From Bacteroidales bacterium (GTDB lineage Bacteria > Bacteroidota > Bacteroidia > Bacteroidales > UBA932), in assembly GCA_004554455.1 (NCBI GenBank), contig SFMG01000037.1:1-12472 (forward strand): DNA of 12,472 bases. Direction: 5' to 3'. Under the pieces are notes generated by a model. The model saw nothing but the letters and a program-made list of their open reading frames with translations, was not told where the DNA came from and searched no databases. Positions within the stretch are counted from its first letter, which is position 1; each line of letters starts with the position of its first letter. Both the position numbers and the translations under genes were made by a program. Positions 1-6,474 of this stretch are shown here, piece by piece.

Positions 1-138
1 CGGGGTAGGATCATAATCCTCTACGAGTTGATAGTTGTCTCCATTCGGCCTTGCCGCAGTCAACCAATTGAGATGCTCTTCGACCCATTCCGAGAAGGGT
101 TCGAGTATGATTTCATTTCCGCGTATTAATGCCTTCAT
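1..138 (-). CDS. Partial hypothetical protein, runs off left edge
   Basis: An open frame starts at ATG 138 and stays open for 46 codons to the first base of the window, so the C-terminus is missing. A ribosome site GGGTGAT lies about 5 bases before the ATG and overlaps the TGA stop of the fibre gene, so the two look translationally coupled. The visible N-terminus (MKALIRGNEI, then EPFSEWVEEHLNWL, then YQLVEDYDP) is acidic, with a short beta-like start and an amphipathic helix. I do not recognise the family. By position, last in view after the fibre, it may be a tail or fibre accessory protein or the start of a lysis or entry gene; this is inference only. Confidence 0.65.
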   Translation of the reverse strand, partial: MKALIRGNEIILEPFSEWVEEHLNWLTAARPNGDNYQLVEDYDPTP

Positions 139-142
139 TCCA

Positions 143-1225
143 TCACCCTATCATTAGTGTCGCAGCAACGAATCCGGACAGATCCGTCGGGTCGGCGGTT
201 TGCTCGGCCAATACGCTTATGTCAGGATTAACGTATTCTCCGTAGGCTGTCTTATATTCGACATTAACAACGAGTGCCATGTCAATGTTTAGTTTTTTCG
301 CATAGAATATGACATGATTGTTTTCTACCATCACACCATAGTTAGAAGGGTCTGCGTGCGCTGTATCGATTCCTTTGCACACAATCGCGGTAATTTGAGG
401 TGTTTCGTTGTTGTTAATGAAAAGTTCCGCATATTGGGTAGGGTTGCGATATGTCGCGCTGAATACGGTTATTTTTGCCTGTATGTAATTTGCGACTTGA
501 CCTAAGTCGATCGCTTTAACCCATCCTTCATAGCCGTATTTTCCAACAACGTTAGATAGCTGGATTGTTCCGTTAATCCTATCGGAGTATGTTTTTACTC
601 CTGAAATGGTTTCATTCCCGTATCTATGCGATAAGTTGTTAGGTCCGTTGTCTCCGGTCTGACTCACCCAATTCGCAGTAACGAGACTCTGATCTACTGC
701 GCCACTTGCAGGATCCGCAGCGAAAGCCCTTCCCTGTGTGTCCCTCTCGACCCCTTTATACGGGTCGGGCGTTGTGCTCATCTCGGGAATAGAAGCCCGC
801 GCCGCGTTTATGTTCGTCTGGAGCGTATTATCCGCGTTCTGCCTGTCGTCCTGCTCCGTTGCGATGGAGTCGAAGCATTCGTTTATTCTCTGTTTGCACC
901 AGTCGATGTCCGTCTGAACGTACAAGCTTCCATTGCTCGGAATATCTGCAGCATTCAACATAACTGCTCCGGTCTGTCCGTTGACGCTCGAGACCGCAGC
1001 ACTCGGAAGGTTTCCGTGGTCTAGACCGATCTCGATGTAATGGCCGACCTGGTTTCCTGAGACCGTAATAGCAGCGTCTCCGCTGACGATCTCCACGTTC
1101 CCGGCTCCGTCTCCCTCGACTCCGTTGATGGAGTGAAGTTTCTGGTCAAGCTTATCCCAGATCTCCGCAATCCTTTCCTTCAGGCGGCATATCGCGCCGC
1201 CGTATGGCACATCCTGCCTTGGCAT
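143..1225 (-). CDS. Tail or head fibre / receptor-binding protein
   Basis: A 360-residue protein. Residues 33-66 (INGVEGDGAGNVEI, then a Gly/Ser/Asn-rich strand region) and residues 79-95 (SVNGQTGAVMLNAADI) match the 'VNGxTGxVxL' pattern common at the N-terminal side of phage fibres, including phi29-type head fibres. A helical stretch (about 100-150) follows, then a beta-rich C-terminal region (about 220-360) that probably holds the receptor-binding head. Start ATG 1225 is preceded by AAGGTGAT at good spacing. It is the penultimate visible gene of the virion operon, 30 bases after the tail knob gene. The DNA for the C-terminal part is clearly AT-richer (about 41% GC over 241-600, hand-counted) than the rest of the operon, consistent with exchange of the receptor-binding end. 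Whether it attaches to the capsid or the tail cannot be told. Confidence 0.72.
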   Translation of the reverse strand: MPRQDVPYGGAICRLKERIAEIWDKLDQKLHSINGVEGDGAGNVEIVSGDAAITVSGNQVGHYIEIGLDHGNLPSAAVSSVNGQTGAVMLNAADIPSNGSLYVQTDIDWCKQRINECFDSIATEQDDRQNADNTLQTNINAARASIPEMSTTPDPYKGVERDTQGRAFAADPASGAVDQSLVTANWVSQTGDNGPNNLSHRYGNETISGVKTYSDRINGTIQLSNVVGKYGYEGWVKAIDLGQVANYIQAKITVFSATYRNPTQYAELFINNNETPQITAIVCKGIDTAHADPSNYGVMVENNHVIFYAKKLNIDMALVVNVEYKTAYGEYVNPDISVLAEQTADPTDLSGFVAATLMIG

Positions 1226-1255
1226 TCTATCACCTTATATCGCATTCATTATATT

Positions 1256-2992
1256 TTAACCGATTAGGTCGATGTTCACTCCTCTAGCAAAGAGTCCGGC
1301 GATATATTCCTTCCCTTCCTTCGGAATGTCTCCCTTTACCCTCAATCCTTCGATACGGAGCGGTCCTCCTGCACTTATTAGGCTGGTACAGTCTACGACG
1401 TAGGTATCCGTATCATACCCTAACTCTTCCTGCTCTACTTCTATCTCGGCGAGGCTTACCGGGTCCCTGACCATGGTCAGCATGTTCCACCCGATCATCG
1501 AGCCGTACGGCTGAATGATACCGTCATATCCTCCTGCATTGACGATCATACCGGCCGTCTGTCTGCTGGTCAGGGTGTCCACGCTGCGCTGTTCCCTGGA
1601 ATCGAATTCCCCGGCCGTGAAGTAATTGACGGCGGTTCCGATTATTCCGCTGGCGAGTCCGGCAACGGCTCCGATCGCGGTCCCCGCTCCCGGAGCGGCC
1701 GCAGTCCCTGCGAGAGCTCCGCCTATCGCCTGCGTTCCGATGCCTGCGATACCGTTAACGGCGCTCCGGTCCCTTTGGATGGCCTTCTGCTGGAGATCAT
1801 AATCGCGCTGGCCGCTGTATGTGTATGAGCTCCAGGCGTTCTCCGTTACCGGGAGTGATGGCAGCGGGAAGGAGAAAAACCTCCCCTCGGCTCCTTTCCT
1901 TTCCTCGATGGGTACGTTAGTATCCCCGAGGTAGACGCACAACGCAGCTGCGGATGTGCCGATGTCGAACCATGTGACGATCGTTTTGAACGATATTCCC
2001 CAGGGTGCCGTGAACATCTCCGCGCCGGTCGGGTCGGTGAATACGATCTTATGTCTGTCGTCCGTCTGTACACTCTCTGCCAGGGTCTTGGTGTTGGTGT
2101 TACCGGATAAGACGTTCGTGACCTCGTAGACGCTGGCGCCAGCGAGATCCCTCACCTTTCCGTACGTCCAAGGTCTGAAAGGAGTCAACCAGAATCCTTG
2201 TATCCTCGACGGGTCGATTCCCATCGCCTCCTCGATCTGTCCGGTGTAGATGATGGACCAATCGGGCGAATCTTTGGCGGCTCCGGATATCTTCTCTCCT
2301 ATCGGCCAGAAATAGTAAACGATGCCCGTGACGACTTCCGACGGAGGCGCTCCGGATGTTTTTGTCGTGCACATGATCGCCCACCAGGTACTTGTGTTCA
2401 AATGAGGGTCGCGGTCGTCGATGATGCTTTTCGCATTATCGAGTAACCATTTCCTCGGAGCCGACGAGGACGGCCTGGCAAAGGAGGCAGGCCCTTTTAG
2501 CAGCCTTCCGCTTCCGATGGTCACCCTACGAGGGTGCCAATTGGCCAGGATCTGCGGCTGTCCCATTACCATGAACCAATTGTAATCCGCCCAGGTGAGC
2601 CACCAATCGACATGCCATTTAATCCGGGTATTGGTCTGCGGTCCCTTGGTCGCTACCGGCTCTGCGTCGTCTATCCAGCCGTAAATAAACGTGTAAGCGC
2701 CTGCCATGTTAAGACTCGGGAACTTTATAACGACGAGCTTGGGCGTCGAGAAGAGTTTGCAGCCTGCGAATTCGTCCCAGGCTATGCCCAGTTCCATCTC
2801 CTCGAATTCCTTTCCTTTGCGAGGCTGCACATTCGTAAAAGTGTAAAGCCGGTCTGCATCCTTGGCGAAGCTCTTAAAGTCGCCTTGTCTGGCTGCGGTC
2901 CGCGTGAAATAGGGTTTATGAAGATCATCCTCTTCGTAGACCGTATCTTTAATTGTGAGTTTTGAGTATATGCGAACGTCCGGAAGTATCAT
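1256..2992 (-). CDS. Tail knob protein, phi29 gp9-like
   Basis: 578 residues, close to the 599 of phi29 gp9. The N-terminal part (residues 1-135) has the gp9-like pattern: NVRI-type start (PDVRIYSKLTI), a strand reporting GWIDDAEPV, then TRIKWHVDWWLTW, corresponding to the conserved 'H(F)E.D.LQTW' stretch. Residues 411-458 are a long Gly/Ala/Ile-rich hydrophobic segment (AVNGIAGIG through IIGTAVNYF), matching the place of the gp9 long loops (residues 417-491) that plug the tail tube and insert in the host membrane. The C-terminus ends in a GLFARGVNIDL strand, like the end of gp9. The gene follows the lower collar gene with a one-base gap, and starts ATG 2992 after a GGGG-rich site. The expected role is a hexameric tail tip and membrane-penetration channel. 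Assigned from memory of family features; the divergence is large. Confidence 0.8.
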   Translation of the reverse strand: MILPDVRIYSKLTIKDTVYEEDDLHKPYFTRTAARQGDFKSFAKDADRLYTFTNVQPRKGKEFEEMELGIAWDEFAGCKLFSTPKLVVIKFPSLNMAGAYTFIYGWIDDAEPVATKGPQTNTRIKWHVDWWLTWADYNWFMVMGQPQILANWHPRRVTIGSGRLLKGPASFARPSSSAPRKWLLDNAKSIIDDRDPHLNTSTWWAIMCTTKTSGAPPSEVVTGIVYYFWPIGEKISGAAKDSPDWSIIYTGQIEEAMGIDPSRIQGFWLTPFRPWTYGKVRDLAGASVYEVTNVLSGNTNTKTLAESVQTDDRHKIVFTDPTGAEMFTAPWGISFKTIVTWFDIGTSAAALCVYLGDTNVPIEERKGAEGRFFSFPLPSLPVTENAWSSYTYSGQRDYDLQQKAIQRDRSAVNGIAGIGTQAIGGALAGTAAAPGAGTAIGAVAGLASGIIGTAVNYFTAGEFDSREQRSVDTLTSRQTAGMIVNAGGYDGIIQPYGSMIGWNMLTMVRDPVSLAEIEVEQEELGYDTDTYVVDCTSLISAGGPLRIEGLRVKGDIPKEGKEYIAGLFARGVNIDLIG

Positions 2993-2993
2993 A

Positions 2994-3506
2994 TCAAATA
3001 CCCCAATAGAATAGCTTATCGAATTCGGCCGCCCAGGTCTCGAACGGGTTTACGATGGCATCGGCGTACTGCCTTACCGTCTCGCTCTCGAGACCGCCGT
3101 AGGTCTGCTGCTCGAATTCGGTCTTATTCTGGTCGGCGAGGTACTCGTTGGCCTCGTGGACGGTCTTGACCTCCGGAGGGTCATAGACCGAGCTTACGCT
3201 CTTGCTTTTGATCTGTCCGTCGGAGAGGTCGATACTCTTGGCAGCCTCGAGTCTGGTCTTATACTCCGTGTAGACCCTCATCTTTATGTCGTATCTCCCG
3301 GAGATCTCGTCAGCGCGTGCCTTCATGCAGCGTATCCAATACTCTTCATTGTCGTTTCCGAGGCCGGTGTCGTGGAACCGGTCCCACAATGCGAGGCGTT
3401 TCTCCGCGGCGTATTTGTCCGTCTCCGGAATAATGCGCTCGAAGATGTCGTAAGGGTTGGTGCCGCGGTTTTGAATTGAGTAGGGAGTCGGGACGCAGTA
3501 ACACAT
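2994..3506 (-). CDS. Lower collar / tail tube protein, phi29 gp11-like
   Basis: 170 residues, shorter than phi29 gp11 (293). After an N-terminal NPYDIF, residues about 25-85 follow the gp11 family helix pattern: an acidic start, EKRLALWDRFHDTGLGNDNEEYW, then a second helix with ARADEISGRYDIKMRVYTEY, corresponding to the family's 'IG.ET...F...L...MNEIMPYYN.LY'. The C-terminus (residues 150-170) is aromatic (NPFETWAAEFDKLFYWGI). Position supports the call: it sits between portal and tail knob, next to the protein it should contact. It starts at ATG 3506 two bases downstream of the preceding stop, in a repeated TTGATATGATA start context shared with the tail knob gene. The middle domain of phi29 gp11 seems reduced, which would mean a smaller collar. 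Confidence 0.68.
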   Translation of the reverse strand: MCYCVPTPYSIQNRGTNPYDIFERIIPETDKYAAEKRLALWDRFHDTGLGNDNEEYWIRCMKARADEISGRYDIKMRVYTEYKTRLEAAKSIDLSDGQIKSKSVSSVYDPPEVKTVHEANEYLADQNKTEFEQQTYGGLESETVRQYADAIVNPFETWAAEFDKLFYWGI

Positions 3507-3507
3507 A

Positions 3508-3759
3508 TCATATCAACCCCAGGAAGCTCGCCCATCCGGTGGGAAGGAGCGCACCCAATGCGACGATGAGGCCGCCTACTTTGTACCACAGCCTCCGGGT
3601 GTCCTCGGCGTTGGTCTTCTCGCAGCGCCTGAGCTCTGCACGGAGGACGTCGACGTCGTGCGAGAGGTCCTCGATGTGGCGCACTGCTCCGCAGGTTTTA
3701 CCTCCGCAGGACCCGCAGGCTTCTTGGATGGGTATCTCGAGATCATTCTTCATTATCAT
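3508..3759 (-). CDS. Small single-TM protein, possible holin or XhlA-like
   Basis: 83 residues (81 if the SD-favoured second ATG at 3753 is used: GAGG is 3 bases from the first ATG and 9 from the second). The N-terminal part has a Cys cluster C15-x2-C18-x4-C23. Residues 27-58 form a charged amphipathic helix likely to be coiled coil. Residues about 61-83 form one hydrophobic membrane segment ending at the C-terminus. This arrangement (coiled coil then a C-terminal TM) resembles XhlA/holin-associated proteins, but the Cys cluster is not typical. The gene overlaps the end of the portal gene by 17 bases, so it is co-translated with virion genes. A membrane-anchored assembly factor or minor virion membrane protein is also possible. 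Lysis function is inference. Confidence 0.6.
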   Translation of the reverse strand: MIMKNDLEIPIQEACGSCGGKTCGAVRHIEDLSHDVDVLRAELRRCEKTNAEDTRRLWYKVGGLIVALGALLPTGWASFLGLI

Positions 3760-4612
3760 CTGCCTCTTTATCGGATTCCGTCTTGGCGGCGTCAGGGTCG
3801 TCCATCAGTCCGGGCGCAGGCTCTACCCTCAATCCGGGTAGGACGTCCTGCACCTCCGCGCAGAATCTCCTCCTGATCTCCAGGTCCCTCTCGAGGCGGA
3901 GCCTCAGCTCCTGCGCTATGCTCAGGGTCTCCTCCGGACTGACTCCGGACGCCTTCTCGGTGCCGGCGGATTTTATGCCGAACCTGGCGAGGATCTCGCA
4001 GTCGATGTCGTTGATGGTCTTGATGAGCGATTCCGTGTGGTCCTTCGCGCCGAGGTCCAACGCCTTGGCATCCATGCTGGCCCGATCAAGCGTGAAGATC
4101 CTCGGCTTGTAGCCGTCTACCGCCTGGCCGCACTCCTTTACATTGAGCTCGGCGCCTACGGTGCCCTGGATGATGACCGGTTGGGACATTCCCATTATGT
4201 TGGTCTTCATACAGCGCCAGGCGTCGGCCATGAGCTCGCATAGAGGCTCGATCTCGTCCTGCGGGACGTTGGGGATGTGGACCGTCGGTCCCTCGTGGGC
4301 TTGCAGCCATCCATCCGGGATGGATGCGCCTTCGCACTTCGGGAACCAATCCAGCGGTTCGCCGTAGATGCCTTCGAGCCCGGGAGTACCTCCGGCAAGC
4401 TGCATCGAGCCGAACGCCTCCGCCGTTCCGAGGAGGCCGAAGCGGAAGATCATCCGCTCCGGCCAGTCGATGGGCATCCCCTTCGGTCCATTGAGCCAGC
4501 GGAAGCGGGCGGAGAACACATCCTCATAATGGCGTATGAGGTCGTAGGCTCCGAGCTCCTCCGCCTCCCTGCGCTGTCCCTTGGTGTTGATCGAGAGGGG
4601 ACGGTCCGCCAT
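3743..4612 (-). CDS. Portal (upper collar connector), phi29 gp10-like
   Basis: 289 residues against 309 for phi29 gp10. Matching landmarks in order: an N-terminal helix with aromatic residues (about 24-45), FRFGLLGTAEAFG (about 56-68) equivalent to the gp10 HQFGYVGFYKDPV segment, and a long helix with LCELMADAWRCMKTNIMGMSQ (about 124-144). Next come PVIIQGTVGAELNVKE (the wing/crown strand; phi29 'PVLIRANDNNQLSLK') and a helix with KTINDIDCEILARFGIKSA (phi29 'AVWNEMMTFLGIKNA'). Then KASGVSPEET and a helical C-terminal part with the pattern 'R...ERDLEIRRRFCAEV'. The tail is acidic. It forms the dodecameric DNA entry channel and docks the packaging ATPase. The start is ATG 4612, preceded by GAGGAG at about 8 bases, just after the EF-hand gene stop. 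Confidence 0.85.
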   Translation of the reverse strand: MADRPLSINTKGQRREAEELGAYDLIRHYEDVFSARFRWLNGPKGMPIDWPERMIFRFGLLGTAEAFGSMQLAGGTPGLEGIYGEPLDWFPKCEGASIPDGWLQAHEGPTVHIPNVPQDEIEPLCELMADAWRCMKTNIMGMSQPVIIQGTVGAELNVKECGQAVDGYKPRIFTLDRASMDAKALDLGAKDHTESLIKTINDIDCEILARFGIKSAGTEKASGVSPEETLSIAQELRLRLERDLEIRRRFCAEVQDVLPGLRVEPAPGLMDDPDAAKTESDKEADDNEE

Positions 4613-4613
4613 A

Positions 4614-4793
4614 TTACGGTCTCCTCATCATGATGGAGGATTTGAGGGAGGATCTGGCGTCCTTCCCGTAACGCTTGAGGACGTCCCTCACCTCGCCGAT
4701 GGTGACGAACCCATCCTCATCCGCGTCGAGTTTCTCCAGGATGCCGATGAGGGTATCCTTGGGTATCCCTATCTTCCAGATGTTCGCACACAT
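4614..4793 (-). CDS. EF-hand miniprotein between capsid and portal genes
   Basis: A 59-residue ORF. It starts at ATG 4793 with GAGGTG five bases upstream, ends in TAA at 4614-4616, and fits exactly between the capsid stop (9-base gap) and the portal start (1-base gap). Residues 12-44 form a textbook helix-loop-helix EF-hand: helix KDTLIGILEKL, loop D23-A-D25-E-D27-G28-F-V-T31-I-G-E34, helix VRDVLKRYG. All canonical Ca-coordinating positions (1, 3, 5, 7 backbone, 9, 12) are filled. The tail is basic and Ser/Met-rich (SSLKSSIMMRR). It has a single EF-hand, so it may dimerise. Placement in the virion operon suggests a capsid- or connector-associated, calcium-dependent protein; that role is inference. 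phi29 has no equivalent that I know of. Confidence 0.82.
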   Translation of the reverse strand: MCANIWKIGIPKDTLIGILEKLDADEDGFVTIGEVRDVLKRYGKDARSSLKSSIMMRRP

Positions 4794-4802
4794 GAGACCA
4801 CC

Positions 4803-5921
4803 TCAGGAGGTACTGAAGAGCACGCCGCAGGCGGGGTTACCGCGGTATACTCCGAGGGCGGAGGCTCCGGCAAGGTTGTAACCGGTCATCCTCTGCTCGG
4901 TGCATCTCTGGCTCTCGATGTTGTCCCATGCGATCTGTTCGGAGAGCGAATCCCTGTCCAGGAGTACGGCTCCGAGTCTCTTCTTACTGTACGACGAATT
5001 GGTCGGGAGCTCGGCGAAGGCGGGGATCTCCACGATCTCCGAGAAGGTCCTGAGGAATTCGCGCGCGGTCCTGGTAGGTATCTGCTTGGCCGCACCGTCG
5101 AGGGCCCAGGCATTGTCCAGTGCGTTAAGTACTCTGGTCTCCATGATGAGGAGAGGGTTCTGAAGGCAGAACGTGTTGATTCCCAACTTGGAGTAGGCTT
5201 TACTCTCTTCCATCATCTCGGCCGCACGGTCCTGGAGGGTCTTGACCAGGCTCATGGCGTCGGATGCGTTCGCGAATGCGGGGAGGCTTCCCTGCGTCAA
5301 TGCGGGCATCACGATACCGGTATCCGCGATCTGTCCGGCGTAACCCTTGATGTTGGGCGCGTAGGTGACGGAGTTACCGGTCCCGTCGGAGCTCTCGTGG
5401 CTGGATACGTTCCTGGTACCGTCGATGACGTCACTCACTAGTTGAATCTCGGCGTTCCTCTTGAGGCCGGCAAGGGTCTTGTAGGGAGTGCGCAGCTTCT
5501 GAGCGACGTAATCCCCGACCTCCGCGGCGGAAAATACGTTCTGGGAGATCTCACGGTCCCACACGGAGATGTTGAGGCTCCACGCGAGATTGATGACGTC
5601 GAGCTGGCCGACCGCGGCCGCGTTCCCGTAGGGGACGCACCTTCCGGACTGTTTGGCGTTGACGGCACCGTCCATAAAGCCGATGTGCTCGATACCGGCG
5701 CCGTAAGGCATGGCGCCCTTCCGGAAGTAGGCGTCGAGGTTGCCCTCTTTGATCCTGGTCTCGTGCACGATGATCTTGGAGATCTTAGGCAGCAAGCCCT
5801 GCACGGCGGCGATGTTGGCGAGCTTGGTGGCCGTGACCTCCTCCTCGAAGGCCATGACAGGCTCGTTCTTTCTTATCCCGGAGGCTATCTCCTGACCTGC
5901 GAATTTGTCAAAACCGGACAT
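4803..5921 (-). CDS. Major capsid protein, phi29 gp8-like (HK97 fold)
   Basis: 372 residues from ATG 5921. A GTG three codons upstream (5930) overlaps the scaffold stop codon, but AAGGAG lies at the right distance only for ATG 5921, so that start is preferred. The protein follows the coiled-coil scaffold gene, as gp8 follows gp7 in phi29. Visible landmarks include DAYFRKGAMPYGAGIEHIGF near residues 60-80 (an E-loop/N-arm type segment seen in gp8-like capsids) and a long helix EVGDYVAQKLRTPYKTLAGL (spine-helix candidate). The P-domain-like C-terminal half contains NPLLIMETRVLNALDNAW. phi29 gp8 is 448 residues and carries an extra C-terminal Ig-like (BIG2) domain; this one is shorter and shows no such tail. 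It builds the icosahedral or prolate shell. Confidence 0.82.
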   Translation of the reverse strand: MSGFDKFAGQEIASGIRKNEPVMAFEEEVTATKLANIAAVQGLLPKISKIIVHETRIKEGNLDAYFRKGAMPYGAGIEHIGFMDGAVNAKQSGRCVPYGNAAAVGQLDVINLAWSLNISVWDREISQNVFSAAEVGDYVAQKLRTPYKTLAGLKRNAEIQLVSDVIDGTRNVSSHESSDGTGNSVTYAPNIKGYAGQIADTGIVMPALTQGSLPAFANASDAMSLVKTLQDRAAEMMEESKAYSKLGINTFCLQNPLLIMETRVLNALDNAWALDGAAKQIPTRTAREFLRTFSEIVEIPAFAELPTNSSYSKKRLGAVLLDRDSLSEQIAWDNIESQRCTEQRMTGYNLAGASALGVYRGNPACGVLFSTS

Positions 5922-5926
5922 TGTAC

Positions 5927-6211
5927 TCACTCCTTCTTAACGCGGAAGCCGAGCGATTCCATCGCACGCTCGTACGACTCGTCGAATTCTCTCTTTTTAG
6001 TCTCGATCTCGTCCTTCTTCGCGGCATTGGCCTTGGCCGCCTCGCCGGAAAGTGCCGTAATTTTCGCATCGAAGCCCTTGGACCTCTCCTCGAGGGCGTT
6101 GACCTTCTCGATCAGTGCGACATTCGCCGCCTTAAGCTCGTCGATTATCTTCGCGTAATCGACGGCGCCGCCGGCCGGGATTCCTTCGTCGGGTGGATTT
6201 CCTGCTGTCAT
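5927..6211 (-). CDS. Scaffolding protein, phi29 gp7-like
   Basis: 94 residues, against 98 for phi29 gp7. After a flexible Gly/Pro N-terminus (residues 1-16), residues 17-85 form a continuous charged heptad-rich helix (YAKIIDELKAANVALIEKVNALEERSK and onward), ending in a basic RVKKE tail. This is the composition of an internal capsid scaffold that acts as a dimeric coiled coil and leaves the shell at packaging. It is the first gene of the leftward operon and lies directly before the capsid gene, whose ribosome site sits inside its last codons. The start ATG 6211 has AAGGTGAT three bases upstream. Sequence identity to gp7 was not tested; the call rests on size, helix character and position. Confidence 0.75.
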   Translation of the reverse strand: MTAGNPPDEGIPAGGAVDYAKIIDELKAANVALIEKVNALEERSKGFDAKITALSGEAAKANAAKKDEIETKKREFDESYERAMESLGFRVKKE

Positions 6212-6226
6212 GTTATCACCTTAGGT

Positions 6227-6343
6227 GCGCAGGCGCGAGCGCCGAGCACAGAGCGCGGCGCAGCTGCGCGTTGCCGAGGGATGATGTCGAAAGCATGCGA
6301 CCGTGCGGATCAGGGGTTTCCTGCGCTTTTCCGCTCCCTCGGC
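6227..6343 (-). ncRNA. GC-rich structured leader RNA with three-way junction
   Basis: Transcribed leftward, the leader folds from its first bases. A 9-bp stem pairs 6335-6343 with 6273-6281 (GCCGAGGGA/TCCCTCGGC). It encloses one hairpin, 6330-6334 with 6305-6309 (GCGGA/TCCGC) topped by CAGG/CCTG with loop AAACC, and a second hairpin, GTCG/CGAC, at 6298-6301 with 6286-6289. The rest (6227-6272) is almost pure GC palindromes, including the perfect 12-mer GCGCAGCTGCGC at 6258-6269 and GGCGC-GA-GCGCC at 6232-6243. The minus-strand TATA box at 6364-6371 predicts initiation near 6340-6345, right at the first stem. It could be a regulatory leader, a packaging-RNA-like element, or replication/packaging DNA structure. 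Confidence 0.5.
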
Positions 6344-6363
6344 GCATATCAGTATTACTTTTA

Positions 6364-6371
6364 GATATAAA
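6364..6371 (-). promoter_or_regulatory. TATA box for the leftward virion operon
   Basis: On the minus strand the octamer TTTATATC is preceded by AGTAACACG. It lies about 25 bases before the first paired base of the structured leader (6343) and 153 bases before the scaffold start codon. The box fits the archaeal TATA pattern. Read as a bacterial -10 it lacks a convincing -35. The AGTAACACG flank recurs near the right end of the window. Activity is inferred from sequence only. Confidence 0.5.
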
Positions 6372-6392
6372 CGTGTTACTTACGGAAGGTTA

Positions 6393-6400
6393 TTTATATT
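6393..6400 (+). promoter_or_regulatory. TATA box for the rightward early/replication operon
   Basis: TTTATATT lies in an AT-rich patch after the purine-containing ACGGAAGG (possible BRE) and about 25 bases before an inverted repeat at 6420-6437, which would sit at the transcript start. It faces away from the leftward TATA box only 22 bases away, so the two promoters are back to back and could share a regulator. As a bacterial promoter, TATATT could serve as -10 with a weak TGTTAC at -35 (15-base spacing), so the domain of the host is not settled by it. Confidence 0.5.
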
Positions 6401-6419
6401 AAAGGTGCCATTGTGTAAT

Positions 6420-6437
6420 TGCAACTAATGTGTTGCA
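6420..6437 (+). promoter_or_regulatory. Inverted repeat at predicted transcript start (operator candidate)
   Basis: TGCAAC, a six-base spacer, then GTTGCA: a perfect 6-bp inverted repeat positioned where TATA-directed transcription should begin. It could be an operator for a dimeric repressor such as the ribbon-helix-helix protein encoded downstream, or a 5' hairpin in the mRNA. A second small repeat (CGCG/CGCG, 6442-6445 and 6454-6457) follows before the ribosome site. Confidence 0.35.
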
Positions 6438-6474
6438 GGGACGCGGCCTATATCGCGCAAAAGGAGACATGAAA

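Noticed and set aside
1226..1262. AAATATAA on the minus strand as a promoter for the fibre gene
   Set aside because: Only about 25-30 bases from the start codon and in a short AT-rich gap; plausible for a leaderless transcript but not strong enough to list.
4581..5441. A 286-codon open frame on the plus strand across portal, EF-hand and capsid genes
   Set aside because: It is a shadow of three well-supported minus-strand genes; composition is repetitive Gly/Val/Asp typical of an antisense frame and it lacks a ribosome site.
5922..5930. GTG 5930 as the capsid start
   Set aside because: The GTG lies on top of the ribosome site and the scaffold stop; ATG 5921 has AAGGAG at normal distance.
5442..6158. 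A 238-codon plus-strand frame antisense to capsid and scaffold
   Set aside because: Antisense to two genes with clear function and coupled starts; an artefact of GC-rich codon use.
6227..6272. CRISPR or tandem repeat array in the GC-rich leader
   Set aside because: The repeats are overlapping GCGC palindromes with no regular unit or spacer.
6430..6474. A GTG extension (6430) of the first rightward gene
   Set aside because: It overlaps the predicted transcript start and operator-like repeat; AAGGAG points to ATG 6475.
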